From Alphaproteobacteria bacterium (GTDB lineage Bacteria > Pseudomonadota > Alphaproteobacteria > Micavibrionales > Micavibrionaceae), in contig JABSQP010000016.1 of NCBI GenBank assembly GCA_013215815.1, positions 1 to 51,634 on the forward strand: 51,634 nt of DNA. The letters run 5' to 3'. Of the stretch, positions 8,189 through 16,598 are shown piece by piece. Numbering within the stretch: the stretch's first letter is position 1; the number at the start of each line of letters is the position of its first letter. The translations under genes and the position numbers were made by a program. The notes under the pieces were generated by a model. The model had not been told where the DNA came from. It searched no databases and saw only the letters and a program-made list of their open reading frames with translations.

Positions 8189-8893
8189 CTAGCTTTTAAC
8201 AGAAATCAGGCGCTTTTTCATCAAAAGAAGGTAAAGAAAGACAAAATAGAACAAGAAAAGCTCTTCTGTTTCCGCATTACGCGCCAAAAGCTGAAAATCG
8301 ACGACATCTGCGAGCTTATCAGCCATTTTAATAAATAAACAAATGACTGCCACTATCATAAATTGTGACGTTGGATAAAGTATTTCAAAACGCTTAAACA
8401 AGGGTTTTTCAAGCGTTTTAGGTTTAAAAAGCGCGATGAGGGGCAGGATCAAACCACCAATATACACGCCAATGACGAGTAAAAGCCGAGGCTTTTGATC
8501 GAGGTATGACGTCGTATTGTGAAGATTAGTTTCTCCTTGATCGTTTAATTGCTGCCAATATTCTGGTGTGCTCCAGTTCATTATATGTTGCCCCCAACTC
8601 ACTTCTTCTCCAGCAACATATAGGCAACATAAAGAGGCAAAGGAAATCCAAGCTATAAGCCATTTATGTTTTGCAGAGGTCTTGATCAAAGTATAGATCG
8701 CCAAAGTCAAAGCCAGCAATAAAACAATGACCTGTAGAACCTCATAAGGCCCATTTTCGCCAACAAGCCAGGCACGTTGTTCTTCATCAGAAAAATATTC
8801 AACAATTATAGTAGTAAATAATGCAATAAAAGGAACGAATGCCCATAGAAGAACGGGAAGATTATCCTGCGACTTGACCTTAAAAAATGACAT
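8189..8893 (-). CDS. Integral membrane protein with GEEVSWGQ/NLHN motifs
   Basis: The 234-residue protein has about six hydrophobic spans (near 14-31, 53-70, 78-95, 137-155, 172-190 and 210-228). Conserved-looking polar residues sit next to spans: ENGPYE (46-51), GEEVSWGQH (95-103), ETNLHN (121-126) and ETEELF near the C-terminus. I remember this set (GEE-SWGQ with NLHN) from uncharacterised membrane proteins of several phyla. Clustered Glu and His at the membrane suggest a metal site or an intramembrane enzyme, but no activity is known to me. It lies 23 bp after degP and 2 bp before rarA, in the same transcription unit. Confidence 0.75.
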   Translation of the reverse strand: MSFFKVKSQDNLPVLLWAFVPFIALFTTIIVEYFSDEEQRAWLVGENGPYEVLQVIVLLLALTLAIYTLIKTSAKHKWLIAWISFASLCCLYVAGEEVSWGQHIMNWSTPEYWQQLNDQGETNLHNTTSYLDQKPRLLLVIGVYIGGLILPLIALFKPKTLEKPLFKRFEILYPTSQFMIVAVICLFIKMADKLADVVDFQLLARNAETEELFLFYFVFLYLLLMKKRLISVKS

Positions 8894-8916
8894 AGGAGAG
8901 AGTACTTTCTTTAAAT

Positions 8917-10338
8917 CTAACGAATGACAATCTGGTTACGGCGGCCATTCCTTTCCGTGATAAGGTCGAATATACCACGGCGCGCTGCTTGCTCCAACTC
9001 TCTCTCTAAGTCTTTTATATCGTTAATTTCATCGCCATTAATTGAAATAATTATGTCACCTGGTGATACAAATTGGCGCGCTGTAGAACGCCCTTTAAAG
9101 CCAAGAACAACTACACCTTCTTTATCATCGTCTTTTAAACCTAGCTCAACTGCGACGCGCGGGCTCATATTTCCAACAGTAGCGCCGTTCAGTAAATGAG
9201 AACCTGATAAAGTCGTCTCATTACGTGGCGGGTTTTCAGGAGGCGCCATAGCAACGACGGAAAGAGTTTTTCTTTTACCTTTACGCATGACATCAATTTT
9301 CGCCGTTTGGCCTATTGGTACTGTTGCTAAACGAAAACGCATTTCTGCAGGATCGTTAATCATACGTTCATTGATAGCGATGACAACGTCTCCTACTTGT
9401 AAGCCCGCTTTTTTTGCAGGGCTTTTGGAGTGCAGTTTAGAAATAAGAACGCCTCTTGGTACTTTAAGGTCCAACGAATCCGCAATGTCAGGCGTCACAG
9501 TTTGACCTGAGGCACCTATCCATGGGCGAAGCGCCGTGATGTTCTTCTCTTCTGTTTTTTCCGCAGCAATAACCGTTTGAACCATTTCCGAAGGGATAGC
9601 AAATCCAATACCAAGCGAACCACCAGAACGTGAGTAAATAGCCGTATTAATACCAATCACACTTCCATCCATAGCAACCAAAGGGCCACCGGAATTACCT
9701 GGATTAATTGCGGCATCGGTTTGAATGAAAAAATTAAAATCGTTGATATTTAGAGATGATCGCGCCAAGGCCGATACAATTCCGCTGGTTACAGTCTGAC
9801 CAACGCCAAATGGATTGCCAATGGCGATCACAATATCGCCGACTTCCAAATTCTCACTAGGCTTAAATGTCGCAAAAGGAAGTAACTCCCCTTTTGTTTT
9901 CATACGAAGAACGGCAAGGTCAGAACGCTTGTCCGAAATTGAAACACTAGCGTCAAATTCACGTCCATCATTAAGAACAACGGAGATTTCCTGCGCCCCT
10001 TTCACGACATGCGCGTTTGTTACCACAACGCCTTCTTTGTCGACTATTAGACCCGAGCCTAGAGAGCTTTCAACCTGTTGGCGGCTGAGACCCCCAAAAC
10101 CAAAACTATTGCCAAAAAATTGATCAAAAAACGGGTCACCACCAAAGGGGCTATAACTTCTTGTGACAACACGTTTTGTATAAATATTTACAACCGCGGG
10201 TGAAACACGCTTAACAAGCGGCGCGTAAGAAAGCATCACCTGTTCACGTGCGTGCGGCACAGTGCGGTCCTGCGCAAATGCGCCTGCACCAATACCGATT
10301 AAACCTATTGCTAGAAAACCAAGAATGCCCTTTAACAT
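8917..10338 (-). CDS. degP: Periplasmic Do-family serine protease DegP/HtrA
   Basis: A 473-residue periplasmic quality-control protease. The ATG at 10338 is preferred because it gives a normal signal peptide (MLKGILGFLAIGLIG, cleavage likely after AFA); an in-frame TTG 12 codons upstream is the alternative. The trypsin-like domain has the triad His110 (TNAHVV), Asp140 (SDLAVL) and Ser216 (GNSGGPL), with a Phe/Gly-rich LA loop around residues 61-85. Two PDZ domains follow (about 265-360 and 385-470), with SPAKKAGLQVGDVVIAI and FVSPGDIIISINGDEI. It lies 53 bp downstream of a small gene on the same strand and leads into the membrane protein, rarA and crcB run. Confidence 0.95.
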   Translation of the reverse strand: MLKGILGFLAIGLIGIGAGAFAQDRTVPHAREQVMLSYAPLVKRVSPAVVNIYTKRVVTRSYSPFGGDPFFDQFFGNSFGFGGLSRQQVESSLGSGLIVDKEGVVVTNAHVVKGAQEISVVLNDGREFDASVSISDKRSDLAVLRMKTKGELLPFATFKPSENLEVGDIVIAIGNPFGVGQTVTSGIVSALARSSLNINDFNFFIQTDAAINPGNSGGPLVAMDGSVIGINTAIYSRSGGSLGIGFAIPSEMVQTVIAAEKTEEKNITALRPWIGASGQTVTPDIADSLDLKVPRGVLISKLHSKSPAKKAGLQVGDVVIAINERMINDPAEMRFRLATVPIGQTAKIDVMRKGKRKTLSVVAMAPPENPPRNETTLSGSHLLNGATVGNMSPRVAVELGLKDDDKEGVVVLGFKGRSTARQFVSPGDIIISINGDEINDIKDLERELEQAARRGIFDLITERNGRRNQIVIR

Positions 10339-10391
10339 AGGGTCTTTTTTAATGATGAAAAATGGCAATCTCAAGATCGAAAAATGGCAAG

Positions 10392-10775
10392 TTAGGACAT
10401 ATTCGGTCTACTATGAACGTGCCTGAAATTAGCAAGGCTATTCAGCACAATGACAGCTTCTTTATGACGATCTTCAGGAGTAACGCTTTCATCAGCAAGT
10501 CTTAAAACGCCATGCGTTGTAGCAAGCCACGCTCCTTCTAAATTATCGTCTTCAAACAGATAATCAAAATATGCCTGAAATGTTTCTTTATCTTCCGCCT
10601 TAATTAATTCAACAGCAGCTTGCCTGCCCTGAACGGATGATTTTGAATTATAGGTGCTTAGATCAGAACGATCTTCGCTGACGACATCTAAATCAGGGTT
10701 ATAAGCTTTCACAGCTAGAGCAAAAGCACCCATAATATGTCTTTTGTTATCTTCTTTAAGTTGATCGTTTAGCAT
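10392..10775 (-). CDS. Hypothetical soluble protein, 127 aa
   Basis: No family recognised. The protein is acidic and helical in appearance (KETFQAYFDYLFEDDNLEGAWLATTHG) with no signal peptide or membrane span. The ATG at 10775 has only a distant GAGG upstream, so the start is moderately certain. It is the first gene on the minus strand before degP and is divergent from panB, with about 85 bp of AT-rich DNA between the two starts for both promoters. Codon use looks like its neighbours. Confidence 0.65.
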   Translation of the reverse strand: MLNDQLKEDNKRHIMGAFALAVKAYNPDLDVVSEDRSDLSTYNSKSSVQGRQAAVELIKAEDKETFQAYFDYLFEDDNLEGAWLATTHGVLRLADESVTPEDRHKEAVIVLNSLANFRHVHSRPNMS

Positions 10776-10859
10776 ATCAATAATATATATACCTCAATAA
10801 TTAATTATGTCAAATAAAAAGAGGTTTTCTTTCGCTTTGTGATCACCTATGTCTTTCTT

Positions 10860-11666
10860 ATGAGAAAAACATTTGAAGCTATTAAATCCTCAAAAGGACA
10901 GCCGCCCCTTGTCTGCTTAACCGCATATACAGCGCCTATCGCTGCCGCCTGTGACAATCACTGCGACATGCTACTTGTCGGTGATAGCGTATCGATGGTT
11001 CTATACGGTGAAGAGAGCACACAGCAAGCGACGATGGATATGATGATCGCGCACGGGCGCGGCGTCGTAAAGTCGAGTAAAAACGCCCTCATTATCGTTG
11101 ATATGCCTTATGGGTCTTATGAAGAGAGCCCACAGCTAGCCCTTGAGAATGCAAAACGCATTATAAGCGAAACGAACTGCCAAGCCGTAAAACTTGAAGG
11201 TGGCAGCGACATGGCTGAAACAATCAAAATCCTCGTGGATAATGATATCCCTGTTGTAGGACACATTGGCCTCCTTCCCCAATCTGTAAACACACCGGAC
11301 GGTTTTAAAGTTCAAGGACGTGATCAAGAACAAGCTCAGAAATTAATGCAAGATGCAAAAGCGATAGAAGCCGCTGGTGCATTTTGCTTTGTCATCGAAG
11401 CTGTTCCAGAGTCTCTCGCCGGCGCAATTACTGCATCTGTCACTATCCCAACAATTGGTATTGGCGCATCCAATACGTGTGATGGTCAGATTTTGGTGAC
11501 AGAGGATATGCTCGGCCTATCTGTTGGCCGTAAGCCAAAATTTGTTAAGCAATACGCAGCTCTACAAGAAGGTATCCAAACAGCCATTTCTAAATACGCG
11601 GAAGATGTTCGTGCACGCGAATTCCCCTCTTCAGAAAACACATACAAAGATAAGGCCGCGGCATAA
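10860..11666 (+). CDS. panB: 3-methyl-2-oxobutanoate hydroxymethyltransferase PanB
   Basis: PanB makes ketopantoate from 2-oxoisovalerate and methylene-THF, the first committed step to pantothenate and CoA. The 268-residue form has the Mg2+ ligands Asp42 (LLVGDS), Asp81 (VDMPYGSY) and Glu113 (VKLEGG) and the catalytic Glu180 (FVIEAVP). PVVGHIGLLPQSV and TIGIGAS complete the barrel motifs. The start chosen is ATG 10860; an in-frame GTG at 10839 would add seven residues and sits nearer a GAGG at 10821, but neither has ideal spacing. panC is not adjacent. The gene is followed 67 bp later by a very small ORF with its own promoter. Confidence 0.93.
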   Translation: MRKTFEAIKSSKGQPPLVCLTAYTAPIAAACDNHCDMLLVGDSVSMVLYGEESTQQATMDMMIAHGRGVVKSSKNALIIVDMPYGSYEESPQLALENAKRIISETNCQAVKLEGGSDMAETIKILVDNDIPVVGHIGLLPQSVNTPDGFKVQGRDQEQAQKLMQDAKAIEAAGAFCFVIEAVPESLAGAITASVTIPTIGIGASNTCDGQILVTEDMLGLSVGRKPKFVKQYAALQEGIQTAISKYAEDVRAREFPSSENTYKDKAAA

Positions 11667-11677
11667 CATAAAGCGAA

Positions 11678-11707
11678 TTGACAAAAATACAATTTTTCTT
11701 GTATTTT
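11678..11707 (+). promoter_or_regulatory. Promoter with embedded 9-bp dyad before the 46-codon gene
   Basis: TTGACA (11678-11683) and TATTTT (11702-11707) are separated by 18 bp. The spacer holds a perfect inverted repeat, AAAATACAA (11684-11692) and TTGTATTTT (11699-11707), around six bases. Such placement would block RNA polymerase if a dimeric repressor bound. The core ACAA-N6-TTGT has the same geometry as the dyad beside the XRE regulator. Confidence 0.6.
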
Positions 11708-11733
11708 ATTGTTAAAACTTTGTGGAGATCAAT

Positions 11734-11874
11734 ATGCCGGACCCCATTCCTGATCAGTTTACAAAAACTGAACTCGCTAATCGCCTTCGTGAGACCGTAG
11801 ATAATCTAGCACGACTGTCCGATGAAATAATTCTGACATACTTACAGGATGACAATAAAAAAAGCGGCCTATAA
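11734..11874 (+). CDS. Small protein, 46 aa, ending inside a terminator
   Basis: The frame MPDPIPDQFTKTELANRL... gives 46 residues. It has a GGAG Shine-Dalgarno (11724-11727) at good spacing and a predicted sigma70-type promoter, which together make it a credible gene. The product is acidic and mostly helical (LANRLRETVDNLARLSDEIIL) with a KKSGL tail. The last codons and stop form the left arm and loop of the terminator hairpin, so the gene has no 3' untranslated space. No homologue is known to me. Confidence 0.6.
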   Translation: MPDPIPDQFTKTELANRLRETVDNLARLSDEIILTYLQDDNKKSGL

Positions 11875-11886
11875 AGCCGCTTTTTT
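11857..11886. terminator. Bidirectional intrinsic terminator, panB side / rplQ
   Basis: Arms AAAAAAGCGGC (11858-11868) and GCCGCTTTTTT (11876-11886) flank a 7-nt loop. T-runs occur in both directions, so it can stop the plus-strand small gene and the minus-strand rplQ transcript. Confidence 0.9.
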
Positions 11887-11912
11887 AAATCTTTTTACCT
11901 ACGTTTGTCCGT

Positions 11913-12359
11913 TTATGCAGCAGCAGCCTTTTGTGCTTCTTCTGCTACTTCTTCAGGAACATCGTCGAATACTGGACCGCTATCCTGGCCTTTTGCTGAC
12001 TCATCACGATCAACAAACTCAATCACTGCCATAGGTGCGTTATCACCATAACGGAAACCAGCTTTCATGATACGGATGTAACCACCGTTACGCTCTTTGT
12101 AACGCTCAGCCAATGTATCAAAAAGCTTCGCTACCTGCTCTTGATCACGCATTTTTGACATTGCCAAACGACGATCAGACAGTTTGCCTTTCTTACCGAG
12201 TGTCACTAGCTTTTCAACAAAAGGACGAAGCTCTTTTGCTTTTGGAAGCGTTGTTGTGATTTGCTCATGCTTCACAAGTGCCGCTGACATATTCGCAAGC
12301 ATCGCTTTACGGTGCTGTGACGTTCTGTTTAGTTTTCTTTGTTTAATGCCGTGTTTCAT
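11913..12359 (-). CDS. rplQ: 50S ribosomal protein L17
   Basis: L17 is a late-operon large-subunit protein lining the exit-tunnel side. The N-terminus [17 protein letters not shown] and [25 protein letters not shown] are diagnostic. At 148 residues it is about 20 longer than E. coli L17; the extra part is an acidic, Ala-rich tail ([20 protein letters not shown]). It is the last gene of the rpsM unit, separated from rpoA by 66 bp containing a GC-rich hairpin, and ends at the shared terminator. Confidence 0.98.
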   Translation of the reverse strand: MKHGIKQRKLNRTSQHRKAMLANMSAALVKHEQITTTLPKAKELRPFVEKLVTLGKKGKLSDRRLAMSKMRDQEQVAKLFDTLAERYKERNGGYIRIMKAGFRYGDNAPMAVIEFVDRDESAKGQDSGPVFDDVPEEVAEEAQKAAAA

Positions 12360-12386
12360 GGCATACCTTCCTTTTTTATTGCTTAG

Positions 12387-12400
12387 GCGGGCAAGCCCGC
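12387..12400 (-). other. GC-rich hairpin between rpoA and rplQ
   Basis: GCGGGC and GCCCGC flank only AA; the stem can open to a 4-nt loop. No T-run follows on the minus strand. It may be an mRNA processing or stabilising element between rpoA and rplQ, or a weak attenuator. Confidence 0.45.
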
Positions 12401-12425
12401 TCCGCTTTTATTATTCCCTTAACAC

Positions 12426-13448
12426 TTACGCGCTAAATGGGTCGTCTAATTTCTTTGCAAGTTCTTCGATATTCTCTGGTGGCCAACCTTCGACCTGCAT
12501 ACCAAGATGAATACCCATATTCGCAAGAACTTCTTTAATTTCGTTCAATGACTTACGACCGAAGTTCGGTGTACGAAGCATATCGCTCTCTGATTTTTGA
12601 ACAAGATCACCGATATAAACGATGTTATCGTTCTTCAAGCAGTTCGCAGAACGAACAGATAGTTCAAGCTCATCCACTTTACGTAGAAGATTACGGTTGA
12701 ACGGTAGTTCTTCCTCTTCCTCTTTTTCGTTTTGTGCTTCTGGCTCATCAAAGTTGATGAAGACTTGAAGTTGATCTTGCAAGATACGTGACGCAAATGC
12801 CACAGCATCCTCAGGTGTGATAACACCGTTTGTTTCAACTTGAAGTGTCAACTTATCATAGTCAGTGATTTGACCAACACGTGTATCTTCAACTTCGTAA
12901 GTAACCTTACGCACTGGAGAGAACACGCTGTCTACAGGAATTAGACCAACAGGACATTCTGCTGGGCGGTTTTGCGCCGCTGGGCGGTAACCTTTACCTG
13001 TATTCACTGTCATTTCCATGTTCAGTGTTGCGCCTTTATCAAGAGTACAAATCACGAGGTCTGGGTTCATGATTTCGATGTCCGCGCCAGCTTCAATCAT
13101 ACCTGCAGTCACTTCACAAGGACCTTCAGCTTGAAGACGCATCTTCTTAGGGCCTTCAACGTGCATACGCACAGCAATCGCTTTAACGTTAAGAACGATG
13201 TCTGTTACATCTTCACGAACACCTTCAATAGATGAGAACTCGTGCAATACGCCATCAATTTGAATCGCTGTAACAGCAGCGCCTTGAAGAGATGACAAAA
13301 GAATACGACGAAGTGCGTTACCTAGTGTCAAACCAAAACCACGCTCTAAAGGCTCTGCAACAATCTTACCTGTTACTTGTGGGTTTGAGCCATGCGCAAT
13401 ATCAACCTTTGATGGTTTAATAAGTTCTTGCCAATTTTTGTGTATCAT
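12426..13448 (-). CDS. rpoA: RNA polymerase subunit alpha
   Basis: Alpha dimerises to seed polymerase assembly and contacts UP elements and activators. The 340-residue protein has the N-terminal domain with [23 protein letters not shown] (start of the assembly interface), a Glu-rich linker ([12 protein letters not shown]), and the C-terminal domain with [16 protein letters not shown], the DNA-contacting helix, and [16 protein letters not shown]. It is about 11 residues longer than in E. coli. It lies between rpsK and rplQ without rpsD, as in other Alphaproteobacteria. Confidence 0.99.
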   Translation of the reverse strand: MIHKNWQELIKPSKVDIAHGSNPQVTGKIVAEPLERGFGLTLGNALRRILLSSLQGAAVTAIQIDGVLHEFSSIEGVREDVTDIVLNVKAIAVRMHVEGPKKMRLQAEGPCEVTAGMIEAGADIEIMNPDLVICTLDKGATLNMEMTVNTGKGYRPAAQNRPAECPVGLIPVDSVFSPVRKVTYEVEDTRVGQITDYDKLTLQVETNGVITPEDAVAFASRILQDQLQVFINFDEPEAQNEKEEEEELPFNRNLLRKVDELELSVRSANCLKNDNIVYIGDLVQKSESDMLRTPNFGRKSLNEIKEVLANMGIHLGMQVEGWPPENIEELAKKLDDPFSA

Positions 13449-13512
13449 TAATTTTTCCTTTTCACTTCACCCGGGTCTTAACCGGTCTCTTGTTACTATT
13501 GTTAATATTTAA

Positions 13513-13899
13513 TTACACGCGGCGACGCTTTGGTGGGCGACATCCATTGTGCGGGATTGGTGTTGTATCTTTAATTGACTTAATGTTAAAGCCGATTGAG
13601 CTCAACGCACGTAGTGCAGATTCACGACCAGAACCTGGTCCACACACACAAACGTCCAATTCTTTCATACCATGCTCTTGCGCTTTACGACCTGCATCTT
13701 CAGCAGCCATCTGCGCAGCATATGGTGTTGATTTACGAGAACCACGAAAACCCATCATACCAGCTGTTGACCAAGAAACTGCGTTACCTTGAACATCTGT
13801 GATGATGATTTTTGTGTTGTTAAAAGAAGAATTCACAACGGCGCGGCCAGCTACGATATTCTTTTTCGTCTTTTTCTTTGCTACTTGTTGTTTAGCCAT
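13513..13899 (-). CDS. rpsK: 30S ribosomal protein S11
   Basis: S11 sits on the platform of the small subunit near the mRNA exit. The 128-residue protein contains [38 protein letters not shown] and the ending [12 protein letters not shown] basic N-terminus ([13 protein letters not shown]) precedes the core. Starts 36 bp after rpsM on the same transcript. Confidence 0.99.
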   Translation of the reverse strand: MAKQQVAKKKTKKNIVAGRAVVNSSFNNTKIIITDVQGNAVSWSTAGMMGFRGSRKSTPYAAQMAAEDAGRKAQEHGMKELDVCVCGPGSGRESALRALSSIGFNIKSIKDTTPIPHNGCRPPKRRRV

Positions 13900-13935
13900 T
13901 TTTTATTCCTTAAATCCTAAAAGTTATCCTAAAGC

Positions 13936-14316
13936 CTAACGACCGACTGGTTTCTTACCAGCGATTGGCTTCGCAGGACCTTTACGTGTTCTGGCATTTG
14001 TGCGTGTTCTTTGGCCGCGCACAGGGAGGTGTTTACGGTGGCGAAGACCACGTAGACATGCCATGTCCATCAAACGTTTAATGTTCATTGAAACTTCACG
14101 ACGAAGATCACCTTCGATAACGTACTTATCTGTATCGATTTCTGAACGAAGTTGGTTCAGTTCATCTTCACTCAATTCGTTCATACGACGTGTTTTGTCG
14201 ATGCCTGTGGCTTCACAAATTTCACGTGCTTTCGTACGTCCAATACCATGAATATAAGTCAGCGCGATTGTTACACGCTTACGATCAGGAATATTTACAC
14301 CTGCAATACGGGCCAT
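13936..14316 (-). CDS. rpsM: 30S ribosomal protein S13
   Basis: S13 is in the head of the small subunit and bridges to L5 and tRNA. The start [10 protein letters not shown] at 14316 is chosen because an AAAGGAG lies just upstream and the family begins here; the frame is open 29 codons farther but that is leader. Diagnostic segments are [41 protein letters not shown]. The length of 126 residues is normal. It is the first gene of the S13-S11-alpha-L17 unit, preceded by a strong promoter at 14469-14496 and a leader of about 145 nt. Confidence 0.98.
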   Translation of the reverse strand: MARIAGVNIPDRKRVTIALTYIHGIGRTKAREICEATGIDKTRRMNELSEDELNQLRSEIDTDKYVIEGDLRREVSMNIKRLMDMACLRGLRHRKHLPVRGQRTRTNARTRKGPAKPIAGKKPVGR

Positions 14317-14468
14317 GTCTGCTCCTTTATGATTAATTTCCAACAAAACCGTTAAATTTCGGATCTTAATATGATCGGAAACGCCGGTTCCTAAACTTAT
14401 CAAAAGTCCTGCAAAACTGCTGCTTTCCGAGGAAAGTTAAGCCCAATACAAGTCTTCAGATTTGCCGC

Positions 14469-14496
14469 ATTATAGGCATAAAACACCCTGCGTCAA
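14469..14496 (-). promoter_or_regulatory. Promoter of the rpsM-rpsK-rpoA-rplQ unit
   Basis: On the minus strand TTGACG (14491-14496) and a perfect TATAAT (14469-14474) are separated by 16 bp, followed by the GC-rich discriminator GCGGCA. It lies about 30 bp after the adk stop, so these genes can be transcribed apart from the upstream spc genes. Confidence 0.85.
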
Positions 14497-14525
14497 CAGC
14501 TAATTTCAGCGATTTTGAAGATATT

Positions 14526-15101
14526 TTAAGCGGCTTCTTGAGAGGCAAAAATGCTCTCAATTTGCGCTGTTACTTCATCAATAGGCTTCATGCCGTCCAC
14601 AGCTGGAACATCGCCCTGAGCGCGATAATATGGCAACACTTCCGCAGAATAACTGCGATATTGCGCTAAACGGTTCTTAAGCGCTTCGATATTATCATCA
14701 CTACGCCCCTCCTCGAGAGCACGTTTTTCTATACGCGCAACGAGCGCCTCATCATCGACAAGAAGTTCTAATACCATATCAATCTTCTGACCACGCTCAA
14801 CCAGCATAGCATCAAGGGCTGCAGCCTGTGCCTCTGTGCGCGGGAAGCCATCAAAAATAACGCCTTTTGAACATTCAGGAGAGTCCACGCGCGCAGCAAT
14901 CATGCCGATCACGATTTCATCAGAAACAAGCTCTCCACGATCCATAATCTCTTTTGCTTGGAGACCAAGCTCAGTCCCTTCAGACACCTCTGCACGAAGC
15001 ATATCGCCTGTTGAAAGCTGCTTTAGGCCATATTTATCTTCGATAATCTTAGCCTGCGTCCCTTTACCAGCACCTGGCGGTCCAAAAAAGATAATGTTCA
15101 T
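14526..15101 (-). CDS. adk: Adenylate kinase, short form
   Basis: Adk interconverts ATP + AMP and 2 ADP. The 191 residues have the P-loop GPPGAGKGT (7-15), STGDMLRAE of the AMP site and GVIFDGFPRT. The segment between RIEKR and ALKNRL lacks the roughly 25-residue LID insertion and zinc Cys of long-form enzymes; the short form is common in Alphaproteobacteria. Its placement directly after secY (23 bp) is the classic spc-operon order. It ends just before the rpsM promoter. Confidence 0.98.
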   Translation of the reverse strand: MNIIFFGPPGAGKGTQAKIIEDKYGLKQLSTGDMLRAEVSEGTELGLQAKEIMDRGELVSDEIVIGMIAARVDSPECSKGVIFDGFPRTEAQAAALDAMLVERGQKIDMVLELLVDDEALVARIEKRALEEGRSDDNIEALKNRLAQYRSYSAEVLPYYRAQGDVPAVDGMKPIDEVTAQIESIFASQEAA

Positions 15102-15124
15102 TGATAAACCCTCCTGCTTATTTA

Positions 15125-16480
15125 TTAGCGGCGACGTTGACGACCTGTTCCGCGTAACTTCGTCTTCTTAATAAGTCCTTCATATTGATGTGCGATCAAA
15201 TGTGAGTGAATTTGCGCCACAGTATCCATGGTCACCGTCACAACAATAAGAAGTGATGTACCGCCAAAGTAAAACGGCATGCTATATTGCGAAATCATAA
15301 ATTCAGGCAACAAACAAATAAACACAAGGTAAAGAGCGCCAACCGCCGTAATACGGGTTAAAACGTGATCAAGATAATCCGCCGTGCTCTTACCTGGACG
15401 AATACCCGGCACAAAACCGCCGTGTTTACGCAGCATTTCTGCATTTTCTTCCGGATTAAAAACAATCGCCGTATAGAAAAATGCAAAGAATATAATCAAA
15501 CCACCATAAAGCAGCATATAAGCCGGTTGCCCGTGTTGTAGCCATCTAGAGATTGTTGCCGTAAAATCACCACCTTCTGCCCCTGTAAAGCCAACAATTG
15601 TCAAAGGCAATAGCAGCAGTGAAGAAGCAAAAATAGGCGGAATAACACCGGCAGTGTTTAGCTTCAATGGAATATGGTTTTGCGATCCCATTGCCATTTG
15701 ATTACCCTGCTGACGTTTTGGATACTGAACCGTAACGCGGCGCTGCGCGCGCTCAAAGAAAACGATGAGCGCAATTACCGCAATCACCATCGCCGCCAAG
15801 AAAAGGATGGTCAGGAATGTAAATTGCCCCTGACGGCCGAGCTCCAAAGTCGTGCCCAACGCACGGGGTAGTTCAGCCACAATCCCCGCAAAAATGATCA
15901 GCGAGATACCATTACCAATACCGCGCTGCGTAATTTGCTCACCCAGCCACATAAGGAAGATTGTACCGCCAACAATTGTAATCACTGTTGATGCACGGAA
16001 GAAAAGCCCTGGATCAATTACGGCACTACCTTGTGCGCCTTGTAAACTTTCAAGACCAACAGCCAAACCATACGCCTGAACAGAAGCCAATAGAACCGTT
16101 AAGAAACGTGTATATTGGTTAATCTTCATGCGGCCAAACTCGCCTTCTTTTTTCAGCGCTTCCATCTTCGGCGACATCGCTGTCACAAGCTGCATGATAA
16201 TAGATGCAGAAATGTAAGGCATAATGTTGAGCGCAAAAATAGTCATACGCTGCAACGCACCACCAGAGAACATGTTAAACATGTCAAGGATACCGCCTTG
16301 TTTATCGGAATAGATCTCTTTCCACACGCCTGGATCTATGCCCGGAACAGGAATATATGTTCCAAGACGGTAAACAAGAAGCGCGCCGACAACAAAGAGA
16401 AGGCGTCGTTTAAGCTCCGTCGCTTTTGAAAAAGCGCCCCAGTTTGCGTTTTTAGCAAGTTGTTCGATGGCTGATGCCAT
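15125..16480 (-). CDS. secY: Protein translocase subunit SecY
   Basis: SecY is the channel of the Sec translocon in the inner membrane. The 451 residues have ten predicted spans, the plug-region start YRLGTYIPVPGID, QRGIGNGISLIIFAGI, and cytoplasmic loop residues with VTVQYPKRQQGNQM that contact the ribosome and SecA. GIRPGKSTADYLDHVLTRIT is in the C5/C6 region. The basic tail (TKLRGTGRQRRR) is normal. An attenuator-like hairpin lies in the 118-bp gap after rplO. Confidence 0.99.
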   Translation of the reverse strand: MASAIEQLAKNANWGAFSKATELKRRLLFVVGALLVYRLGTYIPVPGIDPGVWKEIYSDKQGGILDMFNMFSGGALQRMTIFALNIMPYISASIIMQLVTAMSPKMEALKKEGEFGRMKINQYTRFLTVLLASVQAYGLAVGLESLQGAQGSAVIDPGLFFRASTVITIVGGTIFLMWLGEQITQRGIGNGISLIIFAGIVAELPRALGTTLELGRQGQFTFLTILFLAAMVIAVIALIVFFERAQRRVTVQYPKRQQGNQMAMGSQNHIPLKLNTAGVIPPIFASSLLLLPLTIVGFTGAEGGDFTATISRWLQHGQPAYMLLYGGLIIFFAFFYTAIVFNPEENAEMLRKHGGFVPGIRPGKSTADYLDHVLTRITAVGALYLVFICLLPEFMISQYSMPFYFGGTSLLIVVTVTMDTVAQIHSHLIAHQYEGLIKKTKLRGTGRQRRR

Positions 16481-16530
16481 AATGGATATCCTCTATCTAA
16501 ATTCTTTTGAAGTTCTACTATCTTTAAAAG

Positions 16531-16558
16531 AAAGAAGGCCATCTGACAAGACGGCCTT
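16531..16558 (-). terminator. Attenuator-like hairpin between rplO and secY
   Basis: On the minus strand AAGGCCGTCT and AGATGGCCTT pair in nine of ten positions around a 4-nt loop, followed by a T-rich CTTTCTTTT stretch. It is inside the operon, so partial termination could lower secY and adk relative to ribosomal proteins. Confidence 0.6.
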
Positions 16559-16598
16559 TCTAATAAATACATAAATTTTACGTTGGATGCCCGCCGAA

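Noticed and set aside
13936-14403. Longer N-terminal form of S13 (and of L11, SecE, PdxA, ArgH)
   Set aside because: In each case the conserved start lies downstream with a good Shine-Dalgarno or family agreement, and the extensions are atypical leader sequence.
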